Below are positions 13,940-20,219 of a stretch of DNA of 20,448 nt, piece by piece. How positions within the stretch are numbered: position 1 is the first letter of the stretch; every line of letters begins with the position of its first letter. The notes under the pieces were generated by a model. That model was given only the letters and a program-made list of their open reading frames with translations, was not told the DNA's origin and did no database searches. Source of the stretch: a virus; the IMG/VR virus record IMGVR_UViG_3300044612_000068, positions 1 to 20,448 of that record; one strand, 5' to 3'. The position numbers and the translations under genes were made by a program.

Positions 13940-14821
13940 TTACATGCCGGTCAGCTTGAGGGCCACGCCACAGGTCGGGTGAACAACCTTGTAGCCATAG
14001 ACCTTCAGGCCGCGAACGCCATCACCGAAGGACGACTCAAGGCGAACCGTCTCAGTGTTGGTGAACTGCGAAGCGAAGCAAGCGAACTTCTTGTGACCAG
14101 CCAAGCAGAGGCGCTTGCCAGCGTCACCGCCCGAACCAGCGGCGAGGAGGTTCGACTGATAGACCGTGAAGCGGTCGATCATGCCAACCTTGCCGTTGCG
14201 CAGCGGCGAAGCCGAGTCACCAGTGAGGTACGCGAACTTCAGATCCGACTTCTTGAGAAGCTCGATCACCTTCGGCGAGACAACAAGGAAGCGATCGCTA
14301 TCCGGGATGTTGTCTTCGTCGAGGATACGGGCGGCCTCAAGGATCGGGTCGAGGATGTTCGACGCGGTCGGGGTCGTGGTCACGTCCACCGAGTTGCCAG
14401 ACGCCACGCCAGACACGATGTTACCGAGAACGTCCGTCTCGACAGCAATGCGCATCTGCTCGGAAGCGTCACGGGCAGCCTCGTCCCAGAAAGCGATGTC
14501 GCTTTCGGCCTTCAGCACATCGTCCACCTTGAAGGCGTACGACTTGGCCTTGTCAACGAGCAACTCGATGGTCGAGGTCGTCACGTCCTGATACGAGATC
14601 GTGCCGGTGTAGTTCGCGACGGTGATCGCCGGAACCGTACGGATCACAACCTTCGAACCCTGACCCGAGATCTCACCCTCGTAGTCGTTGTTCGTCACCT
14701 GCTCAAGAACAGACGCCGCGTAGAACTTCGCCTGAAGCTTCTTCGAGAAGATATCAGGGACGAAACCCGCCGCGTTGTTCGCAACCCAGCCGCCATTGGC
14801 GACCGTAAAGTTCATAGCCAT
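13940..14821 (-). CDS. Major capsid protein (HK97-fold expected)
   Basis: A 293-residue protein: MAMNFTVANGGWVANNAAGF, then VPDIFSKKLQAKFYAASVLE, VVIRTVPAITVANYTGTISY, a spine-helix-like stretch (DEAARDASEQMRIAVETDVL), DEDNIPDSDRFLVVSPKVIE, FTVYQSNLLA and a C-terminal beta region ending VVHPTCGVALKLTGM. These are the usual elements of a phage coat protein: N-arm, E-loop, spine helix, the P-domain 'DRFLVVSPxVxxLL' segment and A-domain. The position directly after scaffold supports it. AAAGG sits about ten bases before ATG 14821. Codon choice looks regular, and by eye the gene is notably poor in long hairpins compared with its neighbours, fitting a very highly translated message. Confidence 0.91.
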   Translation of the reverse strand: MAMNFTVANGGWVANNAAGFVPDIFSKKLQAKFYAASVLEQVTNNDYEGEISGQGSKVVIRTVPAITVANYTGTISYQDVTTSTIELLVDKAKSYAFKVDDVLKAESDIAFWDEAARDASEQMRIAVETDVLGNIVSGVASGNSVDVTTTPTASNILDPILEAARILDEDNIPDSDRFLVVSPKVIELLKKSDLKFAYLTGDSASPLRNGKVGMIDRFTVYQSNLLAAGSGGDAGKRLCLAGHKKFACFASQFTNTETVRLESSFGDGVRGLKVYGYKVVHPTCGVALKLTGM

Positions 14822-14856
14822 TTCAAAATACCTTTAGAAAAGAGTTGTACTGCTTG

Positions 14857-15759
14857 TCAGCGTACACGACCCTCGGCCCACGCCTTGTCGATCTCGGACT
14901 CAAGCCGCTCGTAATCACGGCGGTTCAAACCCTGAATCTCTGCGCGAGTCCAGACTCGCTTGTTGCCGACATTCGGATTTCGCGCCTTCGGCAATTTTGG
15001 CTCTGCCAATTTCTTTGCCTCGGACACTACGTCCACCTTCGGTGCAGAATTCGTGACGCTCTTAAATCGGTCGAGAAGCTCGATAACTTCCTCGGCAGTA
15101 CCGTTCTTGGCAATCCGTTTCCAAGTTCCGGTCTGTCCGTCGAGCCATGTCTGGAACCCGTCGTCTCCCGCGATATCGGCGAAATCGGGATGCTTCGCCT
15201 TCACAGCAGAGACATGGAGTTCCAAAGTTCTCTCTTCCTCAGACTTCCGATAAAGCTGCGCCGTCTGCTTGAGATCTGACTGAAGCTTCTGAAGCTGTTT
15301 AAGAAGCGGCTTGGCGATATCCGGATAGTCGCGTTCCAATGCTTCTATCTCAGGATCTGGGCCTTGCACTTCCTGCTTCTGAGCCAGTTCTTGCTCAAGC
15401 AGGGCAATTCGATTGGCAAGGGTTTCGCTAGTTTGTTTAGCGGCCTTGGCTTCCTCGATCGCCTTCGTCATTCTGGACTGCGCGTTTTTGTAGCGGTCTT
15501 CCGCTTTGGCAAGCTGCGCCTTCCAGTTATCGTCGGGCTTGGACGCACCATCATCCTCGTCCGACTTGGCCTTAACCTCAGCCTCCGTCTCCTGCGGCTC
15601 TTCAGGGGGAGTCTCTTCTTGAACCTCTTCCGGCTCAGGTTGCGGTGGAGTGTCCTCTTGGGCGTTAGCCTTCAGGGATTCCTCCTGTGCCTTCTTGTAC
15701 TGTTCAACAAGAGCGTTTGCTTCAGCTTCCAGCTTCGCTGGATCATTCCTGCTTGCCAT
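14857..15759 (-). CDS. Capsid assembly scaffolding protein
   Basis: A 300-residue, highly charged, mostly helical protein lying between portal and capsid. The order is an N-terminal helix (DPAKLEAEANALVEQYKKAQ), a Pro/Glu-rich disordered stretch (about 36-75), a coiled coil (about 80-130, DRYKNAQSRMTKAIEEAKAA), a second helical stretch (about 145-185, PLLKQLQKLQSDLKQTAQLY), a small domain with HPDFADIAGDDGFQTWLDGQ, and a basic C-terminus (RDYERLESEIDKAWAEGRVR). A basic C-terminal helix is the usual coat-binding element of scaffolds. GGAG is seven bases before ATG 15759. No protease gene is seen nearby, so the scaffold probably exits intact, as in P22; that is inference. Confidence 0.84.
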   Translation of the reverse strand: MASRNDPAKLEAEANALVEQYKKAQEESLKANAQEDTPPQPEPEEVQEETPPEEPQETEAEVKAKSDEDDGASKPDDNWKAQLAKAEDRYKNAQSRMTKAIEEAKAAKQTSETLANRIALLEQELAQKQEVQGPDPEIEALERDYPDIAKPLLKQLQKLQSDLKQTAQLYRKSEEERTLELHVSAVKAKHPDFADIAGDDGFQTWLDGQTGTWKRIAKNGTAEEVIELLDRFKSVTNSAPKVDVVSEAKKLAEPKLPKARNPNVGNKRVWTRAEIQGLNRRDYERLESEIDKAWAEGRVR

Positions 15760-15790
15760 TTATAACTCCGGGCCTTTTAGGCGTATCGGA

Positions 15791-16042
15791 TCAAAGTTCA
15801 GCAGCGCGTGTCGTTCCCCGATGCGCTGCCTCCAGTACGGCTTTCGCCGAATCCTCTAACTCAAGTAATGCGCGTAACTCAACGACCCTACCCTGTTCAA
15901 AGCGGTAGTTGTCCGTTGTTTCCAGAGCCTTGTGGCATTGGGCGAGGCGTAGGCGGAGTAGGCTGGACAAGACCGTCCACTGAGGGTGGCTGGACAGCTC
16001 CAGCAACGCCCTCGCCTGATCCTTCGTCAGCTTCAAGCCCAT
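15791..16042 (-). CDS. Small helical protein overlapping portal 3' end
   Basis: An 83-residue protein starting inside the portal gene: MGLKLTKDQARALLELSSHP, then QWTVLSSLLRLRLAQCHKAL, ETTDNYRFEQGRVVELRALL and LELEDSAKAVLEAA. GGGAG with a six-base spacer precedes ATG 16042. The first 146 bases are shared with the portal's Pro/Gly-rich C-terminus in another frame, and the rest fills what would otherwise be a 137-base gap before scaffold. The pattern LTxxQxxALxxLxxHPxW...EQGRxxELRxLLxL is familiar from small helical phage proteins encoded between portal and scaffold. It may be a head-assembly or packaging accessory; the function is unknown. Confidence 0.76.
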   Translation of the reverse strand: MGLKLTKDQARALLELSSHPQWTVLSSLLRLRLAQCHKALETTDNYRFEQGRVVELRALLELEDSAKAVLEAAHRGTTRAAEL

Positions 16043-17894
16043 TCATTTCTCCCAGCTCCGGCATTTCCTTGAGAATTCTGTCCGCGTCGATATCGAGCGA
16101 CTTGGCGATATCCTTGATAAGCGCCTCGAAGTTCACCATCTGCCCCATCGCAGGGTTTGCGACGAGCGACATGAACTGCAACAGCCGCTGCGACTGCACT
16201 TCCTTCTGGATAAGCGCAGTCGATCCACGCGCAATAATCCGCATGTCACCCTTGATGCTCTCATCAGAGTTCCACGCCATGTTCCAATCGTACAACGCAC
16301 GAACCATCGGCGCCAGCAGGAAGTCATCGATGTTCTTGATGACCGACTTCAGCGAGATGCTGGCCGCACCCATGAGCATAGACATGCCAGTGGCAGTCTT
16401 GTTCATGCCGCCAGAGGTAGAGCCATGCGTATAGGAGGGGAGCGAGGTGGTCTCATCGGCGAACCGACGGAACAACTCGATGACCCCACCCAATGCATTT
16501 GCATTACTCTCGGGCTGGTAGAAGCGAACCATCGGCATGGCAGCATCGCCGCCCTCGCGCAGGAAGATTCGCCACGGGTAGATCTGGGTCGGGTCTTCGC
16601 CAGCCGCAATCAGATCCGTGTTGACTTCAACGAGGGGGCCAGAGGAAATTGCCATGTTGTCGATGAAGATGCGGGTTGCCGCATTCATCGTCACCTGACT
16701 GTCTCGCATCTGGCGCGGTACGCCGACGCCCCAGAACTGGTGTGGGGTCTTCTCGTACGGAGCCAGTTTGTAAGGAATCTCCGCCCCGGGAAGTGGGTTG
16801 ATCTGCGCCTTTAGAACGCGGTCTGAGCAGAGCCAAACATTGGCCGAGAAGATAGAGTTGAGATCATCATCAGGGATATCAACTCCGACATCGCGGAGAT
16901 CCGCGCCGACGATGTCACCCCAAAATTCGAGTACCTCGTATCGATTCGACTCCGAGTACTCGTTAACATTGCTCAGGCTGCGACGATCCCGCTCATGCTG
17001 CAACTCTTGGTGGTTGCCATGGCGGAAGTTCGTCATGATGTAGTCGATCGCTTGATCGTCAAATCCCGGCGATGCTTTAAGCTCCGCAAGCTGCGACTTC
17101 GTGAGAACGTGACGGCGGTAAACGCCAGTCGAGTCCTGCATCGAGGTGGCAAACGGGTCGGGGTAAAGGTCGAACACGGAGACGCTTTCAATCTCCGGCA
17201 GAATCCGCTCTTCGTAAATCAGTACGTGCTGGTCGCCGTTGTGACGCCAGTGACCAGACCGCTCCACTCGCAGCGTCCCGGCCTTGATCGCCCCAGTCCC
17301 AAAGATGCACATCTCCATGATGGTCTCTTTGAGCTTCATCTCGAGATTGGCCTCGGACGTCTGATCATGGATGACCTCGGTCATCTTCTCAGCGCGTTCC
17401 CCGGCTTCCTTCTTGATGTACTCCTTGATCTCTTCGGTGCGTTCCCGGATCAAATCTTGAGCCTGTGACGGGTCAAGACCCGTCATCATTTTCATCTCCT
17501 TCGCCGCCTCGACCATGAGCTTGGTTTCCAAGCCGGGGATCGTGGGAATCGGCGTAGGGTTGATGGAATAAAAATACTCTCCCGGTTGGAAGAGCAAGTC
17601 GACGATACGGGAGTAAGCGGCCATGACCTTAGTTCTGGTAAGGCCAACATATACTCGCGAACGCCCGGGCGGGAGACGCGCCAAAATGTCAGGCTCGTAA
17701 ATGCCAAGGAACTGGCGAAGGTCAACGAGCCACTCGTCTTCTATGCGCTGGCGGGAATCTTTCCAAGTCTCGAACTGACCCCGGAGCCGGGAACCAAGGT
17801 CATTGAATACAGCGGACTGTGAATCAGTCGGCGAAGACATGCCGTTCTCGACTACGAGATCGCCCGGCTCTGGATATTCGTCTTCTCTATTCAT
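15897..17894 (-). CDS. Portal protein (P22-type, 665 aa)
   Basis: A large portal that forms the dodecameric DNA gate of the procapsid. Features include LRGQFETWKDSRQRIEDEWL, VYVGLTRTKVMAAYSRIVDL (conserved near portal N-termini), the EMCIFGTGAIKAGTLRVERS segment, ESVSVFDLYPDPFATSMQDS, TPHQFWGVGVPRQMRDSQVT (clip/stem-preceding segment), NAATRIFIDNMAISSGPLVE and HGSTSGGMNKTATGMSMLMG. The C-terminus is Pro/Gly-rich low-complexity sequence. The length and motifs fit podovirus P22-like portals rather than the shorter HK97 type. The start ATG shares its A with the terL stop (TAATG) and lacks a ribosome site, so translation is coupled. The 3' end overlaps the next gene by 146 bases. The gene holds several strong hairpins (17466-17485, 16661-16690, 16887-16916). 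Confidence 0.96.
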   Translation of the reverse strand: MNREDEYPEPGDLVVENGMSSPTDSQSAVFNDLGSRLRGQFETWKDSRQRIEDEWLVDLRQFLGIYEPDILARLPPGRSRVYVGLTRTKVMAAYSRIVDLLFQPGEYFYSINPTPIPTIPGLETKLMVEAAKEMKMMTGLDPSQAQDLIRERTEEIKEYIKKEAGERAEKMTEVIHDQTSEANLEMKLKETIMEMCIFGTGAIKAGTLRVERSGHWRHNGDQHVLIYEERILPEIESVSVFDLYPDPFATSMQDSTGVYRRHVLTKSQLAELKASPGFDDQAIDYIMTNFRHGNHQELQHERDRRSLSNVNEYSESNRYEVLEFWGDIVGADLRDVGVDIPDDDLNSIFSANVWLCSDRVLKAQINPLPGAEIPYKLAPYEKTPHQFWGVGVPRQMRDSQVTMNAATRIFIDNMAISSGPLVEVNTDLIAAGEDPTQIYPWRIFLREGGDAAMPMVRFYQPESNANALGGVIELFRRFADETTSLPSYTHGSTSGGMNKTATGMSMLMGAASISLKSVIKNIDDFLLAPMVRALYDWNMAWNSDESIKGDMRIIARGSTALIQKEVQSQRLLQFMSLVANPAMGQMVNFEALIKDIAKSLDIDADRILKEMPELGEMNGLEADEGSGEGVAGAVQPPSVDGLVQPTPPTPRPMPQGSGNNGQLPL
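16661..16690. repeat. Bulged inverted repeat in portal gene (6 + 6 bp)
   Basis: CGATGA-AG-ATGCGG, loop GTTG, CCGCAT-TCATCG. Twelve pairs with one AG bulge. Confidence 0.8.
17466..17485. repeat. Inverted repeat in portal gene (9 bp)
   Basis: TGACGGGT-CAAG-ACCCGTCA, or 9 bp with a two-base loop, encoding MTGLDPSQ. Confidence 0.83.
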
Positions 17895-19546
17895 TAGTAA
17901 CCCGCAATTGAGTCAGCAATTTCTGGCCTAGTAGACCACGTTCGTTCTCGACGCGGCATGGAGTTCAACCCGAATATTGCTATTGCATAAGCTACGACCC
18001 TGTCGTCAAAGCACCCATGCGCCGCATTCGTCTTGCCCCGTGCGTCAATGACGTACGTCCTCAACTCTTCCAGCAATTCCTTATCAGCGACCCCTGCCTC
18101 ACCCTGACGAATCAGGGCAGCGAGGTTGTCGATGATCAGCGGCTTGGTCTTACTCGTCGTAAGCCACCCCGCCTTCCGGGTCATCTTGTCCCCATAAGCG
18201 TGATCGACCGTCTGTTCGACATATAGATTTGGATAGCCCAAATCCTGTAATCTACGCAGAGTGGTCAACCCATGGTTGTTTCTCTCAACCAAGAGCCACG
18301 CCTTTTTATAATAGTATCCTAACGATTTCAAGATGTCACCATATTCCCACGGATCAACGTGTCCGTGCCAGCAGGCAACCTGCCTGCCATTGGAATCGAC
18401 AACTTGTGCGCAACTGTAGTCGCCGTTCTCCAAGCCCTCGGCGACGTCCACTCCGATCGAATAGCGTTCTCCCTCCATGGGAGGCGACCAGACTCGGAGC
18501 GGCCCCTCGGCCATAGGCCGAAAAACCCCCTCAACCACATCCCCCACGAAGGTGGGCGACCAAACCTCTTCCTGTACGGCATCCAAGTACTTCGGCTCCA
18601 CAAAGGTACGTCCCGTAGTCAGGAACGCCTCCATGGGGGTAGCCGGATACTCCTGCCGGAAAAGGTCATCGCCTAACTCGGCAACCTTCGCCCTCCGCCA
18701 ATAGAGCTGGGCATCCGTCAGCCCATACTCCTCGGCCAGCATCTCTTCTTCCTCATCCCGGACAAAGTCGCCCGGGGGCTTTCGCGAGTACTCAGGAAGA
18801 AGGAACCAAGGCACGAAGATCAGCTTGTACTCACCCTCACCCCTCAATGCCTTGAGGCAAGCCTCGTAAAACCACCCCGACATGCCGTTGGCCGTGGACT
18901 CAAGGATGACTTCCGTCCCCTCGTCACCTACGGTCTGTAAGAGGCCAGCCGAGATATCCGTACCTTCGGGGTAGTAAGCCACCTCCGACCCATGGACGAA
19001 CTGGTTAGTCTGCCCTCGGCCCGTCTGGCCGGTTCTCGCCGTACCCACTCGGTACTGCGACTCAATCCCGCCAAAGGCTATAAAGCCCTGTGAGCGGCTT
19101 TTAAGGGGTGGTTTGAAGAAGGGGTGCTGAAGCTTGTCGTAGAAGAAGCTGACCATCCTAAAGATGCTGGAGGTCGATTCCGCCAAATGGGATAGCACGA
19201 ACGCGGAACTGTTCCGCTGACCCGTTACCCGCCAGAAGTATCTCCCCTGTACATAGGTCGAGATGCCCAACTGACGGGCTTTAAGGATCAGAACCCGAAC
19301 CTTACCCGTCTCACGGCGCTGAGACTCAATCTCCTCGTGGACGAGAAGCTGGCCTCGGTTCATCCCGAAGGGGACGATCTTTCCCTGCTTGTTGACAATA
19401 CGCAACAACTTCTTTGCGTATAGAGGGAAGTCGGACTTCAGCCGCTCGGCTAACTTGACGACTCGGGGGTCGTGCTTGGTAAACCGCTTATACCGGGAGG
19501 AGGAGGTAACGTGGAGAGGCTCATGGGCGGGGGTCTGGCTGCCCAA
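17894..19546 (-). CDS. terL: Terminase large subunit (ATPase-nuclease)
   Basis: A 550-residue packaging motor. In the N-terminal ATPase domain the Walker A-like motif is KARQLGIST (89-97), a Walker B/SEVAYY segment with the catalytic Glu lies around 187-192, and the coupling motif is LESTANG (215-221). In the C-terminal RNase H-like nuclease the acidic residues are D367 in SIGVDVAEG, E421 in LLVERNNHG, and D514/D515 in CFDDRVVAYA. The length is normal. The only in-frame start is TTG at 19546, because no ATG or GTG lies between the upstream stop and residue 62. A purine-rich GGGGGAGGGGGG lies just upstream. It follows terS by 111 bases and overlaps portal by one base. It acts at the portal vertex with TerS. 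Confidence 0.97.
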   Translation of the reverse strand: MGSQTPAHEPLHVTSSSRYKRFTKHDPRVVKLAERLKSDFPLYAKKLLRIVNKQGKIVPFGMNRGQLLVHEEIESQRRETGKVRVLILKARQLGISTYVQGRYFWRVTGQRNSSAFVLSHLAESTSSIFRMVSFFYDKLQHPFFKPPLKSRSQGFIAFGGIESQYRVGTARTGQTGRGQTNQFVHGSEVAYYPEGTDISAGLLQTVGDEGTEVILESTANGMSGWFYEACLKALRGEGEYKLIFVPWFLLPEYSRKPPGDFVRDEEEEMLAEEYGLTDAQLYWRRAKVAELGDDLFRQEYPATPMEAFLTTGRTFVEPKYLDAVQEEVWSPTFVGDVVEGVFRPMAEGPLRVWSPPMEGERYSIGVDVAEGLENGDYSCAQVVDSNGRQVACWHGHVDPWEYGDILKSLGYYYKKAWLLVERNNHGLTTLRRLQDLGYPNLYVEQTVDHAYGDKMTRKAGWLTTSKTKPLIIDNLAALIRQGEAGVADKELLEELRTYVIDARGKTNAAHGCFDDRVVAYAIAIFGLNSMPRRERTWSTRPEIADSIAGY

Positions 19547-19592
19547 GGAAGCACCCCCCTCCCCCTGCTGCGTGATGTCACCTTGTGCGGAT

Positions 19593-19605
19593 ATAGGTCA
19601 CCTAT
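19593..19605. repeat. Inverted repeat (5 bp, loop 3)
   Basis: ATAGG-TCA-CCTAT. It is the leftmost and weakest member of the array and of a size that could occur by chance. Confidence 0.5.
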
Positions 19606-19613
19606 GCCTTTAG

Positions 19614-19628
19614 GATGCCTTCGGCATC
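19614..19628. repeat. Inverted repeat (6 bp, loop 3)
   Basis: GATGCC-TTC-GGCATC. Perfect stem with a three-base loop in the terS-terL gap. Confidence 0.7.
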
Positions 19629-19634
19629 TTGCGA

Positions 19635-19649
19635 TTCCCTAGAAGGGAA
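19635..19649. repeat. Inverted repeat (6 bp, loop 3)
   Basis: TTCCCT-AGA-AGGGAA. Perfect stem immediately next to the following hairpin. Confidence 0.7.
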
Positions 19650-19671
19650 GACATCCCTTAATGGGATGTCT
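19649..19671. repeat. Inverted repeat enclosing the terS stop codon (9 bp, loop 5)
   Basis: AGACATCCC-TTAAT-GGGATGTCT. The terS stop (TTA on plus, 19658-19660) is in the loop. No T-run follows on the minus strand, so it does not look like a terminator. Confidence 0.85.
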
Positions 19672-20059
19672 CGCCGTCGCCGATGTCGGCAAAAAAACCT
19701 TCGTTAACAGTCACTTGTGACTGTTCTGGAGCATAGATGCCGAGATGCTTCGCCAGAAGGTCTAGTGCCTTAACCCTTGCAGAAGGGTTTTCGGCACTAG
19801 CCGCCTCCTCTTTGAGTCGCTGAATGACCCATTCAGCGTTGACTTCCGCTTTATCCACAAGTTTTTGCCTCGTAGAGGCAATGAACTCCTGAACCTTCGG
19901 CTCCTTTAGGAGTTTGCATCCGGTCTTGGCGGCTCCTTTTTCGGAATATCCGGCCTTTATGGCCGATGCCGTGGCATTGCCGGTCTCGACATAGGCTGCC
20001 GCGAAGACAGCCCATTTGGCTGTCTTCTGCCGTTGTTTGGCGTGTCTTTCGGTGTACAT
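19658..20059 (-). CDS. terS: Terminase small subunit
   Basis: A 133-residue protein that recognises viral DNA and starts packaging. An N-terminal helix-turn-helix region lies around residues 15-62 (AAAYVETGNATASAIKAGYS, then KGAAKTGCKLLKEPKVQEFI), followed by an oligomerisation helix (about 63-108). This is the pattern of Terminase_2 family proteins. The start is ATG 20059. It has no Shine-Dalgarno sequence and a stop lies 12 bases upstream in frame, so the message may be leaderless. Unusually, the gene is full of perfect hairpins (stems of 7-10 bp at 20003, 19884, 19865, 19818, 19762 and 19706), and its stop codon lies in the loop of a 9-bp hairpin. A T7 run at codons 121-123 forms a slippery heptamer. 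Confidence 0.9.
   Translation of the reverse strand: MYTERHAKQRQKTAKWAVFAAAYVETGNATASAIKAGYSEKGAAKTGCKLLKEPKVQEFIASTRQKLVDKAEVNAEWVIQRLKEEAASAENPSARVKALDLLAKHLGIYAPEQSQVTVNEGFFADIGDGETSH
19706..19725. repeat. Inverted repeat in terS (9 bp; 8 bp with CTTG loop)
   Basis: AACAGTCA-CTTG-TGACTGTT, codons 112-118. On the minus strand it is followed eight bases later by a T7 run. Confidence 0.85.
19762..19800. repeat. Nested inverted repeat in terS (8 + 7 bp)
   Basis: Outer arms CTAGTGCC/GGCACTAG and inner arms AACCCTT/AAGGGTT around a GCAG loop, separated by a small internal loop. In total 15 bp in 39 bases of coding sequence. Confidence 0.87.
19818..19838. repeat. Inverted repeat in terS (9 bp, loop 3)
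   Basis: CGCTGAATG-ACC-CATTCAGCG, encoding the NAEWVIQR stretch. Perfect stem. Confidence 0.87.
19865..19881. repeat. Inverted repeat in terS (7 bp, loop 3)
   Basis: TTGCCTC-GTA-GAGGCAA, encoding IASTRQ. Perfect stem. Confidence 0.83.
19884..19914. repeat. Inverted repeat in terS (7 bp, loop 17)
   Basis: Arms AACTCCT and AGGAGTT. The right arm can alternatively fold with a nearer CTCCT (19901-19905). Confidence 0.65.
19951..19977. repeat. Two adjacent small hairpins in terS (5 bp each)
   Basis: CGGCC-TTTAT-GGCCG (19951-19965) is followed directly by ATGCC-GT-GGCAT (19966-19977). Each is short; their adjacency within the array is notable. Confidence 0.6.
20003..20027. repeat. Inverted repeat in terS (10 bp, loop 5)
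   Basis: GAAGACAGCC-loop-GGCTGTCTTC over codons 12-19 (KTAKWAVF). It is the longest perfect stem inside terS. Confidence 0.88.
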
Positions 20060-20065
20060 AGCCGG

Positions 20066-20095
20066 ATTCTAGTGTGACCCTCGCATCAAATGCAA
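20066..20095 (-). promoter_or_regulatory. Candidate late promoter, leaderless terS start
   Basis: On the minus strand TTGCAT (20095-20090) is followed after 18 bases by TAGAAT (20071-20066), a fair match to sigma70 hexamers. Transcription would begin about 6-7 bases downstream, right at the terS ATG (20059), which has no ribosome site. The -35 lies in the base of the 90-nt inverted repeat at 20092-20181, so DNA or RNA structure there could modulate it. The call is based on sequence match only. Confidence 0.38.
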
Positions 20096-20181
20096 TCTAT
20101 ATGCCATTAAGAGATATAAGCAATTTCATGCCAACTCCTGTTGGCATTAGAAATTGCATCTCTAATGGCATATGAGATTGC
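20092..20181. repeat. 90-nt nested inverted repeat (39 bp)
   Basis: From outside in: GCAATCT/AGATTGC (7 bp), ATATGCCATTA/TAATGGCATAT (11), GAGAT/ATCTC (5), GCAATTTC/GAAATTGC (8) and ATGCCAAC/GTTGGCAT (8), with loop TCCT at 20136-20139. Only small bulges interrupt it (G20174, A20110, 20116-20119, 20148-20149). Every arm is perfectly paired. It could extrude as a cruciform or fold as RNA from either strand. Confidence 0.92.
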
Positions 20182-20196
20182 TTCTTCATAAAGAAG
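20181..20196. repeat. Inverted repeat (6 bp, loop 4)
   Basis: CTTCTT-CATA-AAGAAG, directly abutting the 90-nt palindrome. Confidence 0.65.
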
Positions 20197-20219
20197 ATCT
20201 TGTCTCTTTGAATCCCCCT

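Larger units (their letters stand above)
19547..19657. other. terS-terL intergenic segment filled with hairpins
   Basis: This 111-base gap is long for such a compact operon. It holds small inverted repeats at 19593-19605 (ATAGG/CCTAT), 19614-19628 (GATGCC/GGCATC) and 19635-19649 (TTCCCT/AGGGAA), then the left arm of the hairpin enclosing the terS stop. A G-rich terL ribosome site lies at 19554-19566. In the -1 frame relative to terS the region 19690-19604 is open (29 codons). Confidence 0.7.

Noticed and set aside
13922-14914. Long plus-strand open frame opposite the capsid gene (also 10213-10947 and 3736-4452)
   Set aside because: These are antisense frames of strongly coding minus-strand genes, with Arg-rich, family-less products and no fitting start sites.
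19649-19725. Intrinsic terminator at the end of terS (hairpin 19706-19725 plus T7 run)
   Set aside because: The T run is eight bases from the stem and inside coding sequence; stopping here would cut off terL and the whole head operon.
19593-19881. N4-type hairpin promoters for a virion RNA polymerase (5-7-bp stems with three-base loops)
   Set aside because: Several stems have three-base loops, but there is no shared flanking consensus, most lie within coding sequence, and no giant virion polymerase gene or N4-like head genes are in the window.
20101-20175. 24-codon plus-strand frame inside the 90-nt palindrome
   Set aside because: No ribosome site, and its composition is dictated by the inverted repeat; not supportable as a gene.
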